Origin: Conoideocrella luteorostrata
Taxonomy: Eukaryota; Ascomycota; Sordariomycetes; Hypocreales; Clavicipitaceae
Assembly (NCBI GenBank): GCA_032433595.1
Contig: JASWJB010000021.1
Coordinates: forward strand, 124,001 to 188,000
DNA length: 64,000 nucleotides
Direction: 5' to 3'
Made by a program: the position numbers and the translations under genes. Below the pieces are notes generated by a model. It searched no databases and had not been told where the DNA came from. It saw only the letters and a program-made list of their open reading frames with translations. This document shows positions 22,784 through 33,480 of this stretch, one piece after another; the first letter of the stretch is position 1; the number at the start of each line of letters is the position of its first letter.

Positions 22784-24121
22784 CTAGCAAGCTCTTTGTG
22801 TCCCATGTTCTCCTGTGTCAAAATCAGATATAGAGTGTTTAAGAGGAGACTCGCTTTGCGCCGCTTCCTCTCTTAGATTTGGTGTACTAGCGACTTCAAA
22901 GACCTTGTACGGCTCACCGATAGCGATTATATCTATTGGATCTGCGGAAGTGACAGACTCGTAAAGTGATGATACTCTGTTCCATTCGTGATGTATGATG
23001 GTGTCTTGGCTAGTGGCCGTATTCGCCGACGCTTCGCTGGCGAAGCTTAGATCCAGGTTATTAACTTCCTTCCTAGCTATCTTGTTGGCACGGTTGATCG
23101 CCTCGTCTCTTATCTGTTTTGTCTAGTCCCTACCATTCCAATACGCAGCAGCACCTCTATAATATGCGTCTCGACTGCTAGTTATGCCCTAGGCATTAAC
23201 GTAGAGGGTGCGATCGCGTGTGTAGCGTACATTTTGAGCGTCCCAGATCACCGTTAAGTTCGTTATATCACATTTTGGCGTGCCTAGCTTTTAGCGCGCG
23301 AGCACCGGTATCTATGCTGTATAAGCCGTGATGCCGCGAGAACAGAGAAACATTAACGATGTTTTTATTTTGGACAGTGCGAGGACGTTGCGCGATGTGA
23401 AATACAATGCTAACTAGATAGCCGCAGGGCTGATGTAAGAGCAAGCGTCGTATGCTAATCAATATCGCCGGGAGGGCAAACTCCGTTACATTAGGCGCTT
23501 CCTAACCGAAATATTATGGTAGGCAGCTCTGACAAGCTTCTGCACGGCGTTTTCAACGGTATCACGCTGGCTGTTACAAAGGCTAACCTCACTGCTAATG
23601 GGACTAAGCAGAGAGCTAACATACTCTAGCTAATACTGAGATAGGAAAACGGCTTTAGACAGGAAGGAGGGGCATAAAGCGACCCGCTCCCAGAGGTTTT
23701 GTTGTTCGCTTGCAAAGGTTTCCTATGGAATAATGCGCTGAGGATAAAATTAGCTGGTCGGGTTTGTTGTTTCTTACTGAGTGGTAAGCGAGCGATCTAT
23801 TACAATGGCAAGACCTAAATCGAGAGAGTGACATTGTTCGAGATATTAGAGTAACGTTGACGGTAGAGATAAGCTTGCTCGTTGTTCCGCTTCTTCGCGT
23901 CGGCGTTGTTCTTCTTCGCGTCGGCGTTGTTCTTCTTCGCGTCGGCGTTGTTCTTCTTCGCGTCGGCGTTGTTCTTCTTCGCGTCGGCGTTGTTCTTCTT
24001 CGCGATGTTGTTGTTCTGCAAATGCGCGGCTTTCAGCAGCTATGCGTAGGCGTCTTTCTTCCGCGCGGAGGCGTTCTTGTTCTTGGAGCTGCGCCCGTAG
24101 CCTCTTTATGTCTTCTTCCAT
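22784..24121 (-). pseudogene. 446-codon coiled-coil gene killed by point mutations only
   Basis: An ATG at 24,121-24,119 starts one frame that reaches 22,784 with no indel. About a dozen TAA/TAG/TGA codons interrupt it, each convertible to Gln, Trp or Arg by a single transition. Residues 1-90 form a highly charged coiled coil (MEEDIKRLRAQLQEQERLRA) with five perfect REEEQRR heptads, encoded by a 21-bp tandem repeat. It then reads YLEQCHSLDLGLAIVIDRSL, FASEQQNLWERV, SSEVSLCNSQRDTVENAVQK, VIWDAQNVRYTRDRTLYVNA, DAYYRGAAAYWNGRD and a mixed C-terminus. The part after the coil resembles the coiled-coil-led region found N-terminal to FunK1-like kinases in many fungi, but no kinase domain follows here. 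Only the coiled coil is certain. Base composition is GC-balanced, so the mutation load is lighter than in the flanks. Confidence 0.65.
23888..24003. repeat. 21-bp coding minisatellite, about five copies
   Basis: TTCTTCGCGTCGGCGTTGTT recurs every 21 bases. On the minus strand it encodes the heptad REEEQRR of the coiled-coil pseudogene. The units are identical to each other, so the array was homogenised recently or escaped mutation. The plus-strand reading (repeated GVVLLRV) is a shadow. Confidence 0.9.
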
Positions 24122-24499
24122 AAAGCTGATTTGGCTAAGAGTAGTCGATTTGGGTAGTACAAGCTAAAGATCTGCGAATATCTGGGTGTCTGTTGTCGGC
24201 GAGCAATTGCTCACGTAAGTGGGTCCAGCATCCTAGCCTTAGAAGTGAGGGGTTAACGCAACACGTAGCGGCGGAGGCAAGAAAAATACGAAGCAGCAGA
24301 CCAAAAAAACCACAACCTGCGAAATATCCTCGTTCGCTAGCCTAGGCGTATGTTTGTGCCTGCTCTTGCTCAATTAGAAGGGACGTAGAGACATGGGCTT
24401 TTAACTAGGGAAAGCTACATGTCCACGAAAAGCCTAAGAAGTTTATTCAGGTCCGTTGCGCGTACTACTAATAAGCGATGAGGAGCTAGGCTAGGATAC

Positions 24500-25750
24500 A
24501 GCAAAACGAATCATCTATACCTATCGAGACTCACGAATCAAACCGGAATATAAGAATCAAAGTCGACCCGAGCCTGATTGCCTTCTAGCGAGCTATTGTC
24601 TGTCTGAAACACGTCTTGCTACCTTATAAGGCCGACAACGGCATGCGAGCGCCGGAAGCTGGTCTTTTCACTAAGGCAAATGAACTTAACGTCAAGGGCT
24701 CCGCGAAAGTAGTGGGCTGTTAAGGAGAATTGCTAGTACAAGCAAACTCTATAGTGGTCTAGTGTTCTCAACTCCGAACAAGCTTTGTGGCGTTCCTCGC
24801 AGCGTTATTACATAATTTTCGTAATCGTAACACCTATTAAGCCACGCTTTTGGTTACTCCCTAACCTCTAGCATAGCAAGAAGTAAACATAAGAGGAAAT
24901 CAGCAGATTAGTTAAGCTATGCAGCGAAAAGATCTTAATTAAAAAGCTAGCTAGCTAACCCAGAACAAGCAGGGAATAGGATCACTTGTCCCGTCTAAGA
25001 GCTAGAAGGTACTAGCGCTAACTAGCAGGACTAGACACTGTTCTAACTATATTTTTACGCGTACTAGCTATTTCTCTAACAAGGCAATCCATTAGCTAGT
25101 TTAAGTCTATTGTTAAGCTTCTTAAAGGACTTTGTAACGTAATTAAAGTCTATTAATCACGCTACATAGACAGCAAAATTCTGCGCTAGGATATTTCCGA
25201 AAACAACATCATAATAACGGAACTAGTGGATACCACTGGTTTTAAAGGCATATTTATTAATGCGGAGCTGGCGAAGGAAGATAGCAAGGTCTTAGTAGGG
25301 CTAGGCATTAGACATGCACAATGGATTTCCTAGCAATTAAAGTTATTCTTGGAATTTCGCACACATATCTTTACGGCTAGACCTTTAAAGAAAACCAGTG
25401 ACTAAGACTACACTTTCTCATTAGTACACTGGAAACTATAAGCATATTATGCGGAATAAACGTAGTAATATAGATTAAAATAGGCTTAAAGCTATTTTAA
25501 GGAGTAGTTACCTGTGTTTAGTTATGTCTAGCCCTTGTGTAGGAGAGTAAAAGATGTCCTTTGCCTGTGTAATAACAGTGCCTTCCTAGGCACTCCATAG
25601 GATTTAAATATTTTATATAATTTAATTCCTAAAGCATTTGATAATTTATAGTTAATATTAAGCCAGGTAAGATTAAGACATAATACGTCTTTTAAAGAAA
25701 GAGCCTACCCGCACATAATGGATCTCGAGGGAGGTGTTAAGAATAATGCT
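24500..25750 (+). pseudogene. RIP-degraded gene, about 400 codons, family unknown
   Basis: Forward frame 1 (24,505 to about 25,080) reads NRNIRIKVDPSLIAF, KHVLLPYKADNGMRAPEAGL, FTKANELNVKGSAKVVG and TSFVAFLAALLHNFRNRNTY, with TAA/TAG at Gln-like sites. After a frame change near 25,100-25,180, a second frame continues to about 25,750 with ISENNIIITELVDTTGFKGI, FINAELAKEDSKVLVGLGIR, LEFRTHIFTARPLKKTSD, RRVKDVLCLCNNSAFLGTP and TSFKERAYPHIMDLEGGVKN. The GC content of the first 300 bases is higher, so decay is uneven. The shift may be an indel or a lost intron boundary. I do not recognise the protein. It is not obviously a transposase or reverse transcriptase. Confidence 0.5.
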
Positions 25751-25759
25751 TACAGGTGA

Positions 25760-26847
25760 CATAATTGTTAAGACGCCTTACCTTTGTCGCTCTCTGTGAG
25801 GAGACGAATTAACCCCTTACCCCCACATAATTATTATACCCATAACTCGGCTTAGGTTCTTTCCCCCCTTTGATTTTAACTCTCCCCTGTAAAAATTCTC
25901 TAAAGCTATGTGCTGCTAGCAGCTAGCTAGTGGACTAAACTATTCAGGCTATGCGCTTATGCTTTATTCTGTAATGCTTATCACGCCACTAACATATTGC
26001 GCAGTGTAGTTAGTCCCTAAGACCGCGCTTCAAACCCAGGATAATCATTAGCCTACGAAGCCTCAACTTGTTCTTCTTCCCGATGAACGATGCTACGCAG
26101 CGCGGCAGTTGAAATCCAAGATAGAGGCTTCACTCCACTTCATATGCAGTTTGAGACAATTGAGCGATAATATACAATATAGTGACAAGGGGCTAGAATT
26201 GGCATTGGTTATGTACACGACAATCCTAGGCAGCCTTAGATTAGAGGAAGAAACGCTAGCGCTTTGCATGCTCCTAATGATAAGCGCTACACTCTTTTAT
26301 CTCGCATGCATATAATGTTTAGTATAAAGTAATGTGTCACAGTATAATCCCTCGCACTGTCGTGATCTGGCTTAGAATAGCCGTGAACATTAACGTCCGC
26401 TTAGATTCCTCTCTACATATATCACACACAGGACAGAAGACACGGTCCGCAGAGCAAGGAACCTATGGGCCAACCCGGCCCGGCATAGTCCATCTCGCTT
26501 CTCGTCAGACGAAATTAGAGACCCAGTCAAGACCCTGTAAAGCAGAGTGTAATTATAGGGAGTAGACAGGCTATACCGCAAGAATGTATTACTTTGCAAA
26601 CAGGCTAGCTTATATACATAGAAAACTTGAGGTTTATGCTAGTTCTTGGCCTGCTCTCTCTCCGAGACTAGCAGGCTGTTGTCTTTGGTAGCCATGCACA
26701 CTGTGTTTAGTCGAGCCAGCGGAGTGATAATTGGCATAGCCCTGAGACGTCGCCATTATCGCCACTGCGTCAGCGTGTGATAACTATGCTTCTTTCCAGG
26801 CACAGAGCGAACGACCGCATGAATGTGATACAAGGATGGGGAGGCGC
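25760..26847. other. Intergenic, with a GC-balanced patch at 26,030-26,850
   Basis: Short overlapping ORFs on both strands at 26,109-26,600 cannot be ranked. The patch lies just 3' of the NLR stop and may hold its terminator or a repeat fragment. No RNA gene is visible. Confidence 0.35.
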
Positions 26848-29800
26848 TTAGCTTTGCCCTGGACTATCTTGTGTTTTAGCTCTCAAGCAGCTTTCGAGGT
26901 TTCTGCGACTTTGTTGCGTGCGCAGGTGCGCTTTGCCTAATACCCTCTCGTGAATCTCGAGTGTCTGCCGATGCATCTGCTTGGCCTCCGCGTACTTCCC
27001 CTGGTCTTTAAGCGCATTTGCGAGGTTATTTATGCTGCTAAGTGTGTTTAGATGCTCTTTGCTTAATACCCTCTTGCGAATCTCAAGCGTCTGCCGATGC
27101 ATCTGCTCGGCCTCTGCGTGCTTCCCCTGGTGTGTAAGCGTAATTGCGAGGTTATTTATGCTGCCGAGTGTGGCTAGGTGCTCTTTGCCTAATACCCTCT
27201 CGCGAATCTCGAGTATCTATTGATGCATCTGCTCGGCCTTCGCGTGCTTCTCTTGGTTTACAAGCGTATTTGCGAGGTTATTTATGCTGCTAAGTGTGTC
27301 TAGGTGCTCTTTACCTAGTACCCTCTCGAGAATATTAAGGGTCTGCCGATGCATCTGCTCGGCCTTCGCGTGCTTTCCCTAGTGTGTAAGCGCATTTCTA
27401 AGGTTATTTATGCCGCTAAGTGTGTCCGGGTGCTCTTCCCCTAATATTCTCTCGCGAATCTCAAGTGTCTTTCAAAGCATCTGCTTGGCCTCCGCGTGCT
27501 TCTCTTGGTTTACAAGCGTATTTGCGAGGTTATTTACGCTGCTAAGTGTGTCTAGGTGCTCTTTACCTAGTACCCTCTCGAGAATATTAAGGATCTGCTA
27601 ATGCATCTGCTCGGCCTTCGCGTGCTTCCCCTAATAAAAAAGCGCATTTCTAAGGTTATTTATGCTACTAAGTGTGTCTAGGTGTTTTGTCCCTAATACT
27701 CTCTCGCGAATCTTAAGTGTCTGCCGATGCATCTGCTTGGCCTCCGCGTGCTTCCCTTGGTTTGTAAGTGTATTTGCGAGGTTATTTATACTGCCGAGTG
27801 TGCTCGGGTGCTCTTTTCCTAATACCCCTTCGCTAATATCGAGTGTTTGCCGATGCTTCTGCTTGGCCTCCGCGTACTTCCCCTGGTAAAAAAGTGCATT
27901 TGCAAGGTTATTTATACTATAGAGTGTGTCTAAGTGCTCTTTACCTAACGTTTTCTCATAGCTATTGATAGCCATTCAGGACCAACCCTTAGCCAACTAG
28001 TAATGTCCTAATTTTAAATGGCTTATAGCTACATAAAGCAAAAGTCTAGACTCTTGCGCTGTGTTAGTTAACTAACTTTAATAACTTAGTGCGGCCTATA
28101 TATAGGGTAGGCATAGCATCTATAAGTCCCTGTTCTTGTGCTTAGGGAACAGAAACACATCGCTTAACCTTTGCATCGTGGACTTAACGTAATTATCTAG
28201 CTCTTTATTTTTATTTAGCTAATTTTGTATTACTAGTTACATAAGTCAGTGCATGTTAAATAACTCTTGCTCTATATGCTACGAAATAAAAGCATATCCC
28301 TTTAATGTGCTAATTGCCCTTCTAACCTCTAGCGTTCTTGCTAAAGGCAAAAGAGACATAGGAATATCCTTTTCTGCTAGAAAACTTATAAACTTTAGGT
28401 ATTCTGCCGCGAGCGGGTTATGCTTTAAGATATACTAAAAAGAAATAAACTATGTTATAGCTACTAGATTCTATGTTCCTTTATATCTATGCGGATTATA
28501 AAAGTTTTTACTTAATAAGTTAATTATATTCTCTTGCTTTAACACAAAGTCCTAGAGGTAATCTAACGCCAAAACCTGTTCTTTAGCTATGTAAGTAGAT
28601 GCCTGCTTAATAGCTAGAGGTAAAGAGGTAAGTAAGTAAAGCAGCTTTTGTGTATCTTCTATGTTATTAGTCTAGCTTTCTTGTAATCTGCTCTACAGTA
28701 GTTTTAGTGCCTTATCTTTGTGTATTTCTGCTACTTGCATAATGGTATGTTCTAATTTAGTTAATTCTATAGCTACCTTGTGTGATTGCGTTGTAAATAG
28801 TATTAAGCCCCTGTGACCCAAAGGCAAATAATTTTCTAATTTAATCGCATTAAATAACAGGGCAGAATTATTAGCGTTATCTATGACTATAAGCTAGCTG
28901 CTATTGCTCTTGTTGTTTAGTGCTGCTCTAACAAGCTCTTTAATATCTGCCTTTTCTTCGTTAATACCCTGCACTTTTATAAGCTTTCTAATAGTATAGT
29001 ATACGTTTTCGAATAAGTTATTGTTTACCGCTGGAACCTAAAAAACAAAGCACTCTGGATGCTTATCCTGAATCTAGTATATAGCTTTTAGTGTAATCTG
29101 TGTTTTACTAATGCCCCCTAGACCCTTAATAATAGTTCTTTAGCAGTTATCCTTGTACTCTCCTAGCTAAATTCTGCCTAGGACTTTCTTTAAGGTCTCT
29201 TCTCTCCCCATAAAGCCCTTATTCTGCCTAAAAGGCACTATAAAATAACCTAGCTATAGTTTATTTACCGCGTGCCTTTCGGACTTATTAGTCGCAATAT
29301 ATCTCTTTAGGAGTGCTTTTGCTGCTACTGCTGCTATAGCCGCTGTAAAATTTTGCTACTTCTTGTTTTTGTGGTAATCTATATAGTTACACACGCCTTT
29401 AACTATAACACTTAGTACTATCTCCTATATCCTAGCGCCCTCTATCTCAAATATAATAACACCGCTTAATTCTGCGATTTTGTCTTGATCCTTACCTAAC
29501 TTTATTATAGTGTCACTGGATGCGATTGCCCTAATGTGGATAATAGGACTTTAATCTTCTATATTATTTTGTTTTAACATACACTGTGTGATAAGACGCT
29601 CTTTATGCTCTAGATATTCTATATTATATCCTAGAACATCATAAGTTAAGTTTAGAGCTTCTTTATAAATAGTATTACCCCTGCCGTGGTAGTTGCTATA
29701 GATACATAGTAGCGAGATATAGTGCTTGTGTTAGTAGCTAGGTTTAAATAGCTTATCCTCTGCTGTTCTAGGGTAGGCGTACTTAGCGCGATCCTACGCT

Positions 29801-30336
29801 TTAGACTATAACTAGTGCAGAAACTGCGCTGTTTTAGTATATAGAATTTCCTTGCTGCTGTCTGTCTAGAACTAATCAATGAAGTTACGAACGTTAGTGT
29901 TGTACCTTAGCATATTATCTTGGATTATGTCCTTGCGCTGAAATCGATCTAGGTACCTCTTGCTAAGGTTATATTGTATAACTATGCTGCTAATAACAAC
30001 ATTGCCTAGCATAATTACTTCCCCGCTATAGCCTGGGGTGCCGCCGTAAATCCCTACTAAGAGCACTAACCTAAGAGCCTAGTAGCTTAATCGCAAGCTT
30101 GCTGCTGCTGTCGCCGCATTCACTTTGCCTAAATGTGTGAGAGCTAAGACTACATTATGCTTACTAATATAACCTATGGTGTACGCGTTAGGATCGTTAG
30201 GAGCTCTGCCGAATTAATTGCTATCCCTGTCCTAGCGCTTATCTAATAGCAGTTTAATCGCATTGTACTTATGGGTTAAGGCGCAAAGGATCGCGATTTT
30301 GAACTCTCCGCAGCGAGAGGGTTATAATATTAACAT
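26848..30336 (-). pseudogene. NOD-like receptor: nucleoside-phosphorylase-like domain, NB-ARC, TPR array; RIP-inactivated
   Basis: An ATG at 30,336-30,334 and the TAA at 26,850-26,848 are exactly 1,163 codons apart, and every recognisable domain lies in that one frame. Residues 10-310 are PNP_UDP-like: FKIAILCALTHKYNAI, DPNAYTIGYISKHNVVLA, VGIYGG, IHIRAIASSD, FEIEGARI and KGVCNYIDYHKNKK. The linker PFRQNKGFMGREETLKKVL leads into NB-ARC with P-loop GLGGISKTQ near 29,110 (the usual GKT Gly is Ser), Walker B LIVIDNAN, LPLAIKQASTYIAK and an FNMH motif. From about 27,975 come nine 42-residue kinesin-light-chain-type TPRs (HLDTLSSINNLANAL). The ancestor would be a cytosolic STAND receptor of the kind linked to heterokaryon incompatibility. 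More than two dozen TAA/TAG stops break it, with no frameshift. The TPR half is much less damaged than the N-terminal half. Confidence 0.92.
26900..27975 (-). repeat. 126-bp repeats encoding the TPR array of the first NLR
   Basis: The string GAGGTTATTTATGCTGC (and variants) recurs at about 27,023, 27,149, 27,275, 27,401, 27,527, 27,653, 27,779 and 27,905, exactly 126 bases apart. On the minus strand each unit encodes a 42-residue TPR. Neighbouring units are very similar, which suggests unequal exchange or gene conversion. Plus-strand ORFs here are shadows. Confidence 0.9.
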
Positions 30337-30599
30337 AGTAGTAACTCTAATATAGGTTAGCGAATATCCTACTGTTTTAATGGCGTAGGCTTTTAGAGCA
30401 CCTTATCCTGTGTTACTTGTTAATATATTGTCCCTTAGCAGACAAGGCTATTATGCGGTTAGTAAGCCTCCTTAGCTCTGCGATAGTGTGCAGGTGTTAT
30501 TAGTGCTTGATTGGGCCGGAAACAAACTCTATAAACTTGGATCCTAACGGATAGTCTTTCTTAAACCTAAATGTATTACTAACTAATTTTGAGCTTGCG

Positions 30600-31540
30600 A
30601 AATTGTTGCATTGTGCTACGTCTTTAATTTATTGTTAATATACACTATAATCTTGTAGTATATACTATCCTACGCAACTAAACCATTTATTAGCCACTGC
30701 TTTTGGAGCTGGCCCGCTTCCACTGTCTCTGCTGCTAGCTTTATCCTTATTAGTAAGCATCTTCTTTGTTTGCCCAAGAACATTCTCGCACTCTGCACTC
30801 ATCCTGGGTATTGAGAACAGATCCAGTGCTACCCTATATAGCACTGGGTATTTATCCTGATGCTGATTCCACTAGTTAAGAGGGTCTGTAATGTTAATAT
30901 CCTCCGTGTAAACCCGCTGTTCCTGGAACAGGTTAAGCTCGCTTACTGTTTTCACTCTCTTCTGCTGCACGTTAAACAAGCCTAACTTTCTTTTCCCGAA
31001 TAAGCTATAGTTATTTACGTTAACTTTAACCTCCTCTGATATCCTATCCATAACGCTTACCTAGCCTTGACTCTTTACATCCGCCTGTCGCTAGTCCTTA
31101 TTAAACAGCTCACTAACTATAGCTTATATGTCGCTGCATTAATGCGCTTTATTTATTGCCTCTTTCTAATTTCCTTTAAAGTAGCTATACCCGTAAGTAC
31201 CTCTTAGCATTTAGGAGCTTAGAAATTGTGTCTTTCTGTTGTAATTAGCTAACAATAGCTACATCGCTTCCAGATATCTGACTTCCTATGCTATGTTATG
31301 TATCCTCTAATTATAATTATGCCTTCTTCTGACATTATCTGCGAGCAGTGACCGCTAAATTAACGCCGAACACACCTGCCCTATATTTAGATAGCCTAAT
31401 TAATGCGAGTTAAAGCTCACAGCCCCTAAATGTAGTTTAATACAAGAGCTGCGACTTAATCACAGCCCGCCTGGCATTTAATATCCTGTTAAGTCCGTCT
31501 TTTAGCTTTAACTTATTAACCTGTCCCTTGAACTAACTTT
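30600..31540 (-). pseudogene. hAT-family transposase remnant, C-terminal region
   Basis: A minus-strand frame contains the hAT C-terminal dimerisation signature: DPLN, then a TAG where W is expected, then WNQHQDKYPVLYRVALDLFS and IPRMSAECENVLGQTKKML. In fungal hAT elements the block reads W-W..h-...P-L...A-.D-.-S-I-P-.-M-S-A-E-C-E-R-.-F. Upstream in the same direction are IVSxLQQKDTISKLLNAKRY and VNNYSLFGKRKLGLF. The dimerisation core is at about 30,760-30,900. The N-terminal zinc finger and catalytic core are not readable, and no terminal inverted repeats were found. It directly abuts the 5' end of the NLR gene (30,336), so the element may have landed in the NLR promoter region. Confidence 0.75.
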
Positions 31541-31683
31541 AAGCCGATAAGCCTAACACTCGATTTGATTAACTTACTATTCTGCGTAAGCACTGCCCGC
31601 ACGATAGAGTATATTTGGTTTAGTTATGGATCAGCTAAGGACCTGTTAGTACATGGAGAGCCAGAAGCTAGACCTCTCCTTAT

Positions 31684-31775
31684 TTGTAATTGGCTAACGA
31701 CAGCCGCATCGTCATCGATTATTCGACTTCCCGAGTTATGTTACGTATCATCCGGTCCTAACGACACGGTCTCCT
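31684..31775. repeat. Less mutated second copy of a hAT segment (partner 31,238-31,320)
   Basis: The strings GTAATTGGCTAACGACAGCC and TTCCCGAGTTATGTTACGTATC match GTAATTAGCTAACAATAGCT and TTCCTATGCTATGTTATGTATC at 31,238-31,320. All G in TGG and C in CAG/CGC of this copy are A or T in the other. Homology probably extends leftwards to about 31,640. This is a direct view of RIP-type change in one copy. Confidence 0.6.
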
Positions 31776-31829
31776 GATACCGACGGTCGAATGACGCATT
31801 GGTGGCTTATGATTACATTTGCGACGAGG

Positions 31830-32250
31830 CTCACCTGCACAGGGACAGCACTATCACCTGAAAAGGCTGACTATACCTGAAAGCTGAGGAGATAGTGATA
31901 AAAACCTAATTAGCTATCTCCTTTTGACAATGTGTGGGCTAGCTGATTAGAATAAACGAGCCTCCAGCCGTCTGGGCAGAGAAAGGACTAGTTGTAGGGA
32001 AGCGGGCTCACAACTTCTCTATTACGGAGTGAAGGTGTTATAAGGATCTAGCGAATAGACAGAGCATTGTAGCTAGTGGATTTAGAGTAACGTACCTAGC
32101 TACTTACGAACCGAGATAGCGAACGCTTTCCCAACATATATATCTAGATTAATAAATCTTATAATGTGGTAAGCTAGAAGGTATTTAGGCTAATCTAGAA
32201 GCGACTAGGCACATGACTGCAGATAGGAAGTAAGTATAAAGAGGTCCCCG
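31830..32250. other. Upstream region of the 32.35-kb ghost gene
   Basis: Mixed composition with no coherent frame. It probably includes the promoter of the following plus-strand ghost. Confidence 0.35.
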
Positions 32251-32254
32251 CGTC

Positions 32255-32265
32255 CTATAAATATG
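32255..32265 (+). promoter_or_regulatory. Candidate TATA box
   Basis: CCTATAAATATG lies about 90 bases upstream of the ATG at 32,352. It is followed by a CT-rich stretch (TCTTTCTTTATTTCTCTCCG) typical of fungal core promoters and 5' leaders. Confidence 0.45.
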
Positions 32266-32351
32266 TCTCTAGACTTATATCTTTCTTTATTTCTCTCCGC
32301 AGTTAGAGCCGCCTTGACATCCAAACATCCAAATTTTTGTACTAGTACTAT

Positions 32352-33480
32352 ATGTCTGTCACAATGTCTCTCACCGATGTGTGCTTCTTACTAACTGAGC
32401 TTCGCGACACTGTTATCTCCTTTATCGCAAATAATTCTAGTATTGCCTAACAGTTTACTTCTAGTTCTAAGCTAGTAACCCACACTGACACTAACACCAC
32501 CACTACCGGCAGCGAGCCATAATCTAACTATTATAAGAAGCGCTGTTGAGGTGCAAAGGTTATAATTAATCTTACTAAAGATGATTAGCCTAGGAAGCGC
32601 TGTCTATGTAACTACAAGGTTATAATTAATCTTACTAGAGATAAGTAGTCCTGCTATTTTTACTAAAATACCCTTATTCTAGGGCTAAAGCTTAAAGTCC
32701 ATAGATCTGTACATTTCTAGGGTCTATCTAGTAGGAGTTTTTTTTTCGTAACTAACTTTATAGTTACTCTGTGAGACATGCGAGTTAACTAAACAGTTTC
32801 TAACGTTGTATAACTAGCAGACCTGCGTGTAATGCAGAGCTAGTGGAAGAGACTCCGCTACTGTTAAACACATATTGAAGAATCCGGTATGTGTTCAACG
32901 TTCTGATTTCGCTGACAAATGTCTACTCCACTAATATAGTACTTAAAGCATAAACATATGCGGCAGTATAACTAGAGTGATTGTCTAATTTATTACAAGC
33001 CTAACCCTACTAACATATTATACATAACTTATGGTAAGTTAGCCTTCGCCTACTGTCTGACCATTAGTAACGAATTATTAGGTTATAGTTTTTGCATAAC
33101 GTGCTAGCATACTTATGATCCACCTTAAAGAGGAGGAAACAGCAAAAAGATATCTTGCCTAAAGTGTTGTACGCAGTTATTAGGTGTGCTAAAACTGGCT
33201 ATAACCTGTTGTCTTGGACAGGAAGTTATAATCTTGGATCCCTAATAAGCTTCGCTGGTTAGATATAAAGCCTAAGGGTGCTTTTGTCTGCGCTAAACTA
33301 TTTCCTTTAGAGTGCCTTAGCTTAGAACCACTTGCTTATTCCCCCTGTTTAGGCTAAGGACTATTTACAGATATAGCTAGAAAGGGAATAGTAGATCTTA
33401 TTCAGATCCCATAGTCCAGAAAACGCTAATTCTAGCTAAATTATTAGCATTATGTATACAATTTTAAATAGTATTATATG
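32352..33480 (+). pseudogene. RIP-degraded gene with preserved promoter, family unknown
   Basis: ATG at 32,352 starts MSVTMSLTDVCFLLTELRDT and the same frame can be followed for about 375 codons to roughly 33,480. It has more than twenty TAA/TAG/TGA stops but no detectable indel. Parts that read well are FTSSSKLVTHTDTNTTTTGS, two near-identical KVIINLTK/KVIINLTR segments (about 32,560 and 32,622), ESGMCSTF, DCLIYYKPNPTNILYITYGK, LAFAYCLTISNELLGYSFCI and KKISCLKCCTQLLGVLKLAI. The Cys pairs (CITC, CLKCC) could be remnants of a zinc-binding region. The product is unknown, and a mobile-element protein is plausible. The TATA-like box and pyrimidine-rich leader upstream support a genuine transcription unit. 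Confidence 0.55.

Noticed and set aside
23857..24123. Plus-strand 88-codon ORF with repeated VVLLRVG
   Set aside because: It is the antisense of the REEEQRR heptad repeats. The minus frame has a coiled coil, an ATG and a long continuation, while the plus frame has none.
26020..26045. tRNA-like T-arm (reverse complement contains GGGTTTGAAGC)
   Set aside because: No acceptor stem, D arm or anticodon arm could be formed around it.
26981..27889. Several plus-strand ORFs of 60-80 codons rich in Cys, Ser and Phe
   Set aside because: They are shadows of the minus-strand TPR repeats and recur with the same 126-bp period.
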